From Cepaea nemoralis (taxonomy: Eukaryota; Mollusca; Gastropoda; Stylommatophora; Helicidae): a stretch of DNA of 64,000 nucleotides. Below, one piece after another: positions 53,576 to 64,000 of the stretch. The DNA is taken from the NCBI GenBank assembly GCA_014155875.1, contig JACEFZ010027955.1, positions 26,001 through 90,000 on the forward strand. Direction: 5' to 3'. The notes beneath the pieces are model-generated. The model did not search any database. It was not told the origin of the DNA and worked only from the letters and a program-made list of their open reading frames with translations. A program made the position numbers and the translations under genes. Position 1 is the stretch's first letter; each line of letters starts with the position of its first letter.

Positions 53576-54460
53576 AACAAAAATTATTTGTTAAAACAAG
53601 CAAAAACTGCACTCTATCACATAAAGAAAGTTTTGTGCAATAAGTCACTGTCCTTGAATGTTAGAGAAAGAGTTCTAGTCTGTTACATATAACCAGTTTT
53701 AACATACGGCTGAGAATCCCGGACAATTGTTGTTTGTCCATCAAGAATGATGATGACCATTCATTTCATCCAGTGGGGTTGAAAGTATGGAGCCGTGAGT
53801 TCTAAGATGGCTGATAAGGCCTATTTTGGCTCGAACTGTTCTTTGACAATGTGCGCAAAGAATGCTTGACGTTTCAGGAGGAGGATCTCCTGCAGTGATT
53901 TTTCTATCCAGCCTTTTCTTCACAGCTCTTGCAGTCCTGGTTGCTTCACAAGTGACTGCACCCTTATGTAATTATGTATGTCCACGAATTATGATCTTTA
54001 GCAGCAGTCTCCCAGGTGTCGAGATGAATTCCAAAAGCTTTCAGTGAGATTTTCAGTCTGGACAATTAGTAAACAGGCAAAGACATCCATGGAAGCCTTG
54101 AAGATGTAGTTTTATAGAAGAAAGCTGAAAATTAAATGGACAGCCAAAAAGAGCAACCAGGGTGTTTTACGGGAAGCTGAGTCGCAACGACAACTTATCA
54201 CAAACATCAGAAAGGGGAAGTCCTCGTGTTTTGGCCACGTTATGAGAAGACACAAACTAGAACACGTTGTGACAACCGGAAAGACTTGAGGAAGGAGAGA
54301 TAGAGGAAGAGAACGTGAGAAGGTTCTTGACCATCTTGTGTCATGGCACGGAAGAGAGCCAACACAAGAATTGATACATGCCATCAGAGATCACAATTTG
54401 TGGAGAGGCATCATAGCCCACGCCAGCCGACAAGGCACTGGATGATGATTATTATTTGTT
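53576..54460 (+). mobile_element. LINE family 3 fragment, split by LINE family 4
   Basis: Parts 53600-53728 (HIKKVLCNKSLSLNVRERVL-like frame) and 54060-54445 (MEALKM.FYRRKLKIKWTAK; REAESQRQLITNIRKGKSSC; FGHVMRRHKLEHVVTTGK; HAIRDHNLWRGIIAHASRQG) together form the post-RT region. The 3' end has a short GATGATTATTATT tail. Confidence 0.82.
53729..54059 (-). mobile_element. LINE family 4, 331-bp 5'-truncated insertion with 8-bp target duplication
   Basis: Minus-strand sequence encoding the C2H2 tail (CAHCQRTV...HLRTH) and ending NGHHHS, nearly identical to 47060-47386. The direct repeat GGACAATT lies at 53721-53728 and 54060-54067. Confidence 0.92.
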
Positions 54461-54984
54461 TGAGATTCCACGTAGTCTTTCTCTGCCTCTGTTAACTAAT
54501 GTATTTCCATATAGAACGGATTTCTCTAGTCCACTACTTTTGTTGATTTGTACCCCCTAAAAATGCCACTTGTCTTTCCCTCATGGGTTTGATGCGTGAC
54601 CATGAGGCATCTTCAGTTCTCAGGTCTTGTCTTCTTCAGTGTCCATGATATTCTCTTTTTGTTTCTCACATTTCACATCCACACTGCTTCCAGTTTCTGC
54701 ACCATTTCGTTGCTCGCTGGACAACATTCGCAATCATTCTGAATAACAAGCTACACACACGGTTAGCGGATTTTCGTATCTGTGATATTTCTGTTTTTAT
54801 GTAATTGTTCATGTTTATGAAAGAATCTTTCTTGGATACGGTGTTCCAGTCAGAAGTAGCTAATATAATGATTGTCTAGGATTTAGGGAAATGACGTTAT
54901 TATTAGATTGTCCAGAAAGTACAATTAACAACTAGCCGAAAACGGGATCATTTCAAACATCCACTCCGACCAGCCTGATGAGTC
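54461..54984. other. No gene seen
   Basis: Unclassified sequence. Confidence 0.45.
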
Positions 54985-55309
<325 letters not shown>

Positions 55310-55395
55310 GAACCTAACGACGTAGGCCGGAATCGAACTTACAACTGTCAGAACGCGAGCCAGTGGCCTATTCACTTAGCAACTCAGACTTCCTA
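55310..55395 (-). repeat. tRNA-like SINE head fragment
   Basis: The complement has GAGTTGCTAAGTGAATAGG (A-box-like) and GTAAGTTCGATTCCGGCC (good B-box). It does not clearly match SINE A, B or C; it could be SINE D. Confidence 0.5.
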
Positions 55396-56429
55396 AACAT
55401 GCTGTAAGACTTGGCTAGGGTGTCGGGAGGGTTGGGATATCCATCGCAATCATCCCGGCTCTCGGGATATGACGCCAGGCACAGAGTAGATGTGTTCATG
55501 TATCATAGACCATCATCGTCATCATCATCAAGTGCCATGCCAGCTGGCGTAAGCGTTCATGACTCTCCACAGATCTCGCTCTTTGGTTTTCTAGATCAAC
55601 TCTGCTGATAATATTCCTCTAAAAGTGCTGGAGCGTTTTGGTCATCATAGACCATAACTTTAGGAAAGGAAAATCCCAACTGCATCTCCTAGTGGTAGAC
55701 TAGAGGATGAGAAACACACCATGGTGCGGCAAATGCAGCTCTGGGAACTGAGTACCCACCTTGAAAATTGGACAACTCTGCAGCTGAGTAAAGCAGGGCA
55801 TTCACGTCACTCTGCAGCTGAGTAGAGCAGGGCACTCACTTGTCATGGCAGTCGGAAATCGCTGTCAAAGACAGAAGTAAAAGACCCCCCATGTGGATGT
55901 GGAAGCAATAAGAAACCACCACAGTATCTTCCCAAGACTTCATGAAAAAACACATTGCAGAGGCAGTGATCGATGTCAATGGCTGTCTTAGGACATCCTC
56001 GTCCGGTAGGGACAGTCATGAGCTACAGGTGACACCAGACGGTAATCAGATACTGATGTATCCGAGGTCTGGATAGCAAAATCCCGAACCTGAACACCGT
56101 TTGGTAGTTGCCTGAACAGTCGCCTGATATACCTACCAGCCTTCTATCAACATTTCAAACGTCTCCTGGCATATATTACTATTTGCACTTTGTGCTGTAG
56201 CGATCATTTTACTCTACGAAGTTCCATATATTTTCTTGTAGAGCTTTTCATCTAGTTGTATCACTGACAATGGCTTTAGCTGTACCATCCATTTTGTCAC
56301 TAGTGGTCGTGTTCTAATAAAGCTTACAGATTCTACTTATAGTTTTCGTTGATTCACTTGTTCCCAAAACAATGAATATCTTCAGTCCCACTACCTTCTC
56401 AAATTAGGTTGGAGTAAACTGACAATGAA
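55396..56429. mobile_element. LINE 3' end (reverse) at 55520-55650; rest unclassified
   Basis: CATCATCATCAAGTGCCATG, CCAGCTGGCGTAAGCGTTCA and TTTTCTAGATCAACTCTGCT are the complement of 43280-43394. A 34-bp tandem duplication starting CTCTGCAGCTGAGTA lies at 55780-55850. No gene seen in 55650-56429. Confidence 0.6.
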
Positions 56430-56600
56430 ACAAATTAAACCTATGGATGAAACATAATCAATCTAGGCCTAATCCCAGATAGGGATGTTTGCTCTCTCAC
56501 AAGCTGCATCCTAATGCTGGCACATTGACGATAGTTTATTACATTATACTTCAAAAGAGACATAACAACTAAAACTCACGGCGGTAGCTAATGTCACTGA
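56430..56600 (+). repeat. Repeat D-related fragment
   Basis: ATGCTGGCACATTGACGATA and TTACATTATACTTCAAAAG resemble the start of repeat D at 9038; AGATAGGGATGTTTGCTCTC resembles its middle. Confidence 0.5.
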
Positions 56601-57114
56601 CAAGATCAGTTTGTGCTGTAAATGTTCGTCCATAATGGATGCGAGTCACCACATGGTCATTTCCACCCTCACGTACCATCTGTCATTTTCACATGCTCGG
56701 TGCAATCATTTTCTCCTTTGCCTTTATTCCATTTCTGATCTTTTCCCTCCATGCCACATGATCAGCGGTGACTTGCTCCAAATGTGCAATATCAATGCTT
56801 GTATCAATTATGTTCCGCTTGTACACATCTTTCTACATCCTATATGCCTCTCCGTAAATGTGCAGTTCCAGAACCGGTCTTGAGCACAACTCTTGATTTC
56901 TGGGCTTGGGAGGGGGAGTGGGGGGGGGGGAGTGGCCAGCTCTGCAACCGCCCCTGTGTTGAGAGAAATGTATCTAACCGATCTTACTCATGAACAAACG
57001 CCAGAGCACAGGACTAAACAGCTAAAACTCAGTCTTTCACATGATTTACAACCAACCAACCAACCAACCAACCAACCAACCAACCAACCAACCAACCCGG
57101 TCAAACTTTTAAAT
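56601..57114. repeat. No gene; poly-G and (AACC)n
   Basis: G run at 56921-56930 and (ACCA)n at 57051-57097. Confidence 0.7.
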
Positions 57115-57315
57115 TACCCACCATAAGTTGGACAAGTCATGCGCTACCAGGCATGTGTACCAAGCTTTCGCGATAACTGAGTGTGCGCCCTTGCCTCGGG
57201 ATTTAAATTACAAGTACTTCAGAAGTCTGAGTTGGTTCACCTGACGGCGAGAGACACTGGTAATAGGGAAACGAGCCCAGACGCAAAAATCAGTTCAAAG
57301 CGAAACAGTAATAAC
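57115..57315 (+). repeat. SINE B copy
   Basis: GGACAAGTCATGCGCTACCA (diverged), AAATTACAAGTACTTCAGAA, GTTGGTTCACCTGACGGCGA, TGGTAATAGGGAAACGAGCC. Confidence 0.78.
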
Positions 57316-57346
57316 ATGTAATTCTATCAATGTGTGTATTCATTAT

Positions 57347-59732
57347 TCTGATCTGTTGTATTCGGTCATCTAATACTTTGCGTCCGGTTGTCTGATCTGT
57401 TGTATTCGGTCATCTAATACTTTGCGTCCGGTTGTCTGATCTGTTGTATTCGGTCATCTAATACTTTGCGTCCGGTTGTCTGATCTGTTGTATTCGGTCA
57501 TCTAATACTTTGCGTCCGGTTGTCTGATCTGTTGTATTCGGTCATCTAATACTTTGCGTCCGGTTGTCTGATCTGTTGTATTCGGTCATCTAATACTTTG
57601 CGTCCGGTTGTCTGATCTGTTGTATTCGGTCATCTAATACTTTGCGCTCCCCGTTGTCTGATCTGTTGTATTCGGTCATCTAATACTTTGCGCTTCCCGT
57701 TGTCTGATCTGTTGTATTCGGTCATCTAATACTTTGCGTCCGGTTGTCTGATCTGTTGTATTCGGTCATCTAATACTTTGCGTCCGGTTGTCTGATCTGT
57801 TGTATTCGGTCATCTAATACTTTGCGTCCGGTTGTCTGATCTGTTGTATTCGGTCATCTAATACTTTGCGTCCGGTTGTCTGATCTGTTGTATTCGGTCA
57901 TCTAATACTTTGCGTCCGGTTGTCTGATCTGTTGTATTCGGTCATCTAATACTTTGCGTCCGGTTGTCTGATCTGTTGTATTCGGTCATCTAATACTTTG
58001 CGTCCGGTTGTCTGATCTGTTGTATTCGGTCATCTAATACTTTGCGTCCGGTTGTCTGATCTGTTGTATTCGGTCATCTAATACTTTGCGTCCGGTTGTC
58101 TGATCTGTTGTATTCGGTCATCTAATACTTTGCGTCCGGTTGTCTGATCTGTTGTATTCGGTCATCTAATACTTTGCGTCCGGTTGTCTGATCTGTTGTA
58201 TTCGGTCATCTAATACTTTGCGTCCGGTTGTCTGATCTGTTGTATTCGGTCATCTAATACTTTGCGTCCGGTTGTCTGATCTGTTGTATTCGGTCATCTA
58301 ATACTTTGCGTCCGGTTGTCTGATCTGTTGTATTCGGTCATCTAATACTTTGCGTCCGGTTGTCTGATCTGTTGTATTCGGTCATCTAATACTTTGCGTC
58401 CGGTTGTCTGATCTGTTGTATTCGGTCATCTAATACTTTGCGTCCGGTTGTCTGATCTGTTGTATTCGGTCATCTAATACTTTGCGTCCGGTTGTCTGAT
58501 CTGTTGTATTCGGTCATCTAATACTTTGCGTCCGGTTGTCTGATCTGTTGTATTCGGTCATCTAATACTTTGCGTCCGGTTGTCTGATCTGTTGTATTCG
58601 GTCATCTAATACTTTGCGTCCGGTTGTCTGATCTGTTGTATTCGGTCATCTAATACTTTGCGTCCGGTTGTCTGATCTGTTGTATTCGGTCATCTAATAC
58701 TTTGCGTCCGGTTGTCTGATCTGTTGTATTCGGTCATCTAATACTTTGCGTCCGGTTGTCTGATCTGTTGTATTCGGTCATCTAATACTTTGCGTCCGGT
58801 TGTCTGATCTGTTGTATTCGGTCATCTAATACTTTGCGTCCGGTTGTCTGATCTGTTGTATTCGGTCATCTAATACTTTGCGTCCGGTTGTCTGATCTGT
58901 TGTATTCGGTCATCTAATACTTTGCGTCCGGTTGTCTGATCTGTTGTATTCGGTCATCTAATACTTTGCGTCCGGTTGTCTGATCTGTTGTATTCGGTCA
59001 TCTAATACTTTGCGTCCGGTTGTCTGATCTGTTGTATTCGGTCATCTAATACTTTGCGTCCGGTTGTCTGATCTGTTGTATTCGGTCATCTAATACTTTG
59101 CGTCCGGTTGTCTGATCTGTTGTATTCGGTCATCTAATACTTTGCGTCCGGTTGTCTGATCTGTTGTATTCGGTCATCTAATACTTTGCGTCCGGTTGTC
59201 TGATCTGTTGTATTCGGTCATCTAATACTTTGCGTCCGGTTGTCTGATCTGTTGTATTCGGTCATCTAATACTTTGCGTCCGGTTGTCTGATCTGTTGTA
59301 TTCGGTCATCTAATACTTGCGTCCGGTTGTCTGATCTGTTGTATTCGGTCATCTAATACTTTGCGTCCGGTTGTCTGATCTGTTGTATTCGGTCATCTAA
59401 TACTTTGCGTCCGGTTGTCTGATCTGTTGTATTCGGTCATCTAATACTTTGCGTCCGGTTGTCTGATCTGTTGTATTCTCGGTCATCTAATACTTTGCGT
59501 CCGGTTGTCTGATCTGTTGTATTCGGTCATCTAATACTTTGCGTCCCGGTTGTCTGATCTGTTGTATTCGGTCATCTAATACTTTGCGTCCGGTTGTCTG
59601 ATCTGTTGTATTCGGTCATCTAATACTTTGCGTCCGGTTGTCTGATCTGTTGTATTCGGTCATCTAATACTTTGCGTCCGGTTGTCTGATCTGTTGTATT
59701 CGGTCATCTAATACTTTGCGTCCGGTTGTCTG
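57347..59732 (+). repeat. 44-bp satellite-like array, about 54 units
   Basis: The unit contains TCTGATCTGTTGTATTCGGT and CATCTAATACTTTGCGTCCGG plus TTG. From about 57720 to 59300 the units appear identical. Length variants sit near the edges (57645 and 57690 with extra CC; 59317 minus T; 59478 plus CT; 59545 plus C). No coding potential. Confidence 0.97.
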
Positions 59733-59756
59733 CGCTTCTGTACTAAGGATTTTTTT

Positions 59757-60045
59757 TTGCGCTCGCTCGCTTTGAACTCAATCGTAGTCTATACACACTA
59801 CTTATAGTAGTGCTTGACTGAATTTTGCGTGTGGATTAGCTTTCCCTATTAACAGTGTCCCTTGCCATCAGGCGAACTCACTCCGACTTCAGAGGTACTT
59901 GTAATTTACGTCCTCAAGTCAAGGAGGAGAGTTAACATTTTAGTCTAACTGTTCGGTGTGAGGGATTGAACCCAATACCTCGGCATCAGCACACCGGATG
60001 TTTAAGAACACGCGTTCTTATCCTTTCGGCCAAGCTGACCCTCAC
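59757..60045 (-). repeat. SINE B copy
   Basis: GCTTTGAACTCAATCGTAGT, TAGCTTTCCCTATTAACAGT, GTGAGGGATTGAACCCAATA (B-box complement), TTTCGGCCAAGCTGACC. It is inverted relative to the copy on the other side of the array. Confidence 0.87.
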
Positions 60046-60108
60046 TCAGTGTTCTGATGCTTTGCGTCCGGTTTTCCGATCTTTTGCATTCATTATTCGT
60101 GTTCGGTT
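60046..60108 (+). repeat. Diverged 44-bp satellite unit outside the SINE
   Basis: TTCTGATGCTTTGCGTCCGG, TTTTCCGATCTTTTGCATTC and ATTATTCGTGTTCGG align with the array unit and its left junction (ATTCATTATTCTGATC). Confidence 0.78.
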
Positions 60109-60179
60109 TTTTTTTTCCTTTCGTATTCTTGTTCTATTCCTTTGCATCTGGCATCTTTAACTTGTGCTTTGTACACAAC

Positions 60180-60327
60180 TCACACAACATACTTACACAA
60201 ACACTCACACAAACACACAAACACACAGACATACGCGCACGCAGACAGGCACGTAGGTACGTAGGTAGGTCGTTAGGTAGATCAGGCAGGCAGGCAGGCA
60301 GGCAGGCAGGTAGGCAGGTAGGTAGGC

Positions 60328-60360
<33 letters not shown>

Positions 60361-60440
60361 GGCAGGCAGGCAGGCATGCAGGCAGACTGGCAGGTAGGCA
60401 GACAGACCGGCAGGCAGGCAGGCAGACTGGCAGGCAGGCA
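60180..60440. repeat. Compound (CA)n, (GTAG)n, (GGCA)n, (GACA)n microsatellite
   Basis: CACAAACA motifs at 60180-60230; GGCA at 60283-60310 and 60360-60440; GACA at 60327-60360. Confidence 0.95.
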
Positions 60441-61132
60441 GACAGAAAAGTATATATTCCAACACTCTTAAGCTAGAAACAAGGAGCCTGCTCCAGCAAT
60501 TAACCAGACATCTGAGGTGGGATGGTCGGAAACTAAAGAAGACAGTCATTATCACAGTTTTCCCATGCATCCTTCAATCGAATATAAACCTGAAACTTTG
60601 GTTTAGAACTAGAAGCAGCCGTCATATCTCAAAGCTATTCCCGCTTGTATTTGCAACGCAAGGACCCACATTAGGCATCCTCCATAACTAGGCACATATA
60701 AAGTGATGGTTTCAATGTGCAGTCAAAGTCTTGACGGTTTCTGTTGTAGACAGCTCCTTCTTTCAATGAACGCATGCTGAGTCTTAAAAGTTGTAATAAT
60801 AACTGCGTGGGCTGAAGAAGTTTGTGATTGAGTGGGTTTAGGGAACGACAGTCTGACATAATGGGATCACTTTACGATAAGTTCGGCCTTTGAGCTAAGA
60901 TCAATGTATAGATTTATCTGTACTTGATCTGGCCAGGGTGCAGAGGCGGTCATCCAAACTACAAACTCTAATCACTAAATCACTGTTCACTAACAGTGGC
61001 AGTTGGTGGACCACACCGGGCCGAAAAGCCCATAGTGGGACTAAGAGGCCTTTACAAACAAAACAAAGGACCCTATAACACGCCTTAAGGCGCATACGTT
61101 GCTAGACTCATATTTTATAGACCAGTGTTTCT
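60441..61132. other. No gene seen
   Basis: Unclassified sequence of ordinary composition. Confidence 0.45.
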
Positions 61133-61552
61133 CAACCTTTTATGGCCCATGCACCCCTTCATCATATGTTCAGAATGTCACCCCCCCCCCCCTTTTTTTT
61201 TCGTATTTCCTTCCTATAAATCCCCCACCCCCGCCCCTACACAGTATACGTAAAAATGAAAGCTAAATTTAACAACACATACTAGAACAAGTATAACAGT
61301 CTACATAAAACGTAATTTGCGGGTCTACTTACGTTATAAAACGAATTTCAGAAAGGCGAGAAGTACAGAAATGTAAATTATGGAGGGAAAAACAATATCA
61401 AGTAATTGGTTCTAGTATTAAAGCGATCTTGAAATAATCGTAATTCGTCGTCGTCTCCCCCCCCCCCCCCCCCGCGGAAACCCTAAAATCCCCCCCCTCA
61501 CCCCCCCCCCCCCCCCCTTTGGGAAGGGGATGGATTCCCCGCCGGTTGGTAT
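61133..61552 (+). mobile_element. hAT-type MITE, copy 3, right end lost
   Basis: The left end CAGTGTTTCTCAACCTTTTA matches copies 1 and 2; the interior has C runs (61180-61191, 61456-61473, 61500-61517), GAAAGCTAAATTTAACAACA and GGGTCTACTTACGTTATAAA. The expected GAGAACCACTG terminus is replaced by the 3' end of SINE C. Confidence 0.85.
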
Positions 61553-61775
61553 AAAACAACCGGCACTCGGTCGGTGATATGATAAGAATAATGTCGGCCG
61601 CCTTTGCCCCCCAAGACATTTCTTTGTACTCATGTTAGACTAGGTCGGCATGGGAGCCCAGGTCAATAAACAAAAACAAAAAATGCCCCCGACGCGGATT
61701 GAAGCGATGATGACCGAGGCCGACAAGCTAACGTCTAGCCACGACTCTTGCGCGGCTCCCGACTTTACGGTAGGC
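61553..61775 (-). repeat. SINE C copy
   Basis: The complement has GTCGTGGCTAGACGTTAGCT (A-box), CGCTTCAATCCGCG (B-box), GGCAAAGGCGGCCGACATTA and GAGTGCCGGTTGTTTTATAC, parallel to 12360-12548. It abuts the broken MITE end. Confidence 0.76.
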
Positions 61776-61794
61776 TGGCTATTATATTTCGGGT

Positions 61795-63415
<1,621 letters not shown>

Positions 63416-63424
63416 TGACAACCA

Positions 63425-63775
63425 TCCATCCATCCATTACGTGCCATGCCGATAAGCGTAGGCGGTCATGTTTTGCCATCTCACTCGATCACTAGAGTCG
63501 TGGATCAGCTCCGTGTTCCTGTCTCGACCATGCTATGTGGCCAAGCCATCCAGGTATTTACTTCTCGGTCTTCCCCTTGGTCTCTTCCCGTCGATCTTGC
63601 AAGTTGTCACCAAGTTCTTCAAGTCATTTCTTCTCATACCATGCCCAAAAAATGTTGACTGTCTACGTCTAATTTCTCTAATCAGTTAACGATCTTCATT
63701 TGTTTCTTGAAGGACCTGTTCATTGGTTTTTCTGTCTGTCAATGGTATTCTTTGCATTTTCCTCAGAAACGGTGT
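63425..63775 (-). mobile_element. LINE family 1, 3' fragment inserted in the minisatellite
   Basis: (CCAT)n tail at 63423-63436, GTGCCATGCCGATAAGCGTA, GAGTCGTGGATCAGCTCCGT, ATGTGGCCAAGCCATCCAGG, GTTGTCACCAAGTTCTTCAA, GACCTGTTCATTGGTTTTTC. Minisatellite sequence lies on both sides. Confidence 0.87.
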
Positions 63776-63847
63776 GGTATAAAAAGTTACAGTAACTACT
63801 GTAAACAGTGACTTAAAGTAATGATTGTACTCACTAGAGGAAATTAG

Positions 63848-63849
<2 letters not shown>

Positions 63850-63917
<68 letters not shown>

Positions 63918-63940
63918 TCCTCTCTCTCGCACATACACTT

Positions 63941-63982
<42 letters not shown>

Positions 63983-64000
63983 TCTCAGATACTTCTCTAT
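63850..64000. repeat. (CT)n microsatellite to window end
   Basis: Long CT runs with short interruptions, continuing to the right edge. Confidence 0.96.

Overview
The window is animal nuclear DNA, almost certainly from a mollusc and most likely a cephalopod (octopus, squid or cuttlefish). The grounds are an invertebrate-type L-type calcium channel split by very long introns, several tRNA-derived SINE families and RTE-like LINEs of the kind known from cephalopods, and extreme microsatellite/minisatellite density. The organism call is inference.

One real protein-coding gene can be supported. On the minus strand, three exons encode the start of a voltage-gated calcium channel alpha-1 subunit (Cav1/L-type): 34147-33706 (glycine-rich N-terminus up to repeat I), 31618-31512 (segment IS1) and 19185-19046 (IS2 to early IS3). 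Exon lengths, splice phases and protein all fit the family. The intron between the first two (33705-31619) has the terminal dinucleotides and consensus of a minor-spliceosome (U12-type) AT-AC intron. The first exon(s) lie somewhere above 34147 and were not identified; the S3-S4 exon was not found and probably lies left of base 1. Everything from about 1 to 34147, other than the three exons, is therefore intron; the rest is probably intron or upstream flank.

The remaining sequence is repeats. Seven LINE families are represented by fragments and one 2.8-kb 5'-truncated copy (44558-47386, with target duplication). At least four tRNA-derived SINE families (called A-D here) occur in about 25 copies, two with clear target duplications. 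Cut-and-paste elements include a mariner at 50502-51825 with decayed DD34D transposase, a fold-back mariner derivative at 3052-3588, and three hAT-type MITEs (36959-37363, 39373-39845, 61133-61552). Tandem arrays have units of 23, 54, 43, 15, about 40, 39, 44 and about 31 bp, and there is a 2-kb GGA-rich purine tract at 41170-43185. Nearly all long open frames are low-complexity translations of these arrays.

The most informative structures are the U12 intron in the channel gene; a paralogous empty site (29661-29970) for the mariner; a SINE whose head and flanking target duplication were copied as a perfect palindrome (1313-1497); a 120-bp perfect palindrome (11448-11567); a minisatellite made from a LINE reading frame 110 bp upstream of a channel splice acceptor (34257-34908); and a highly homogenised 44-bp satellite bracketed by inverted SINEs (57347-59732).
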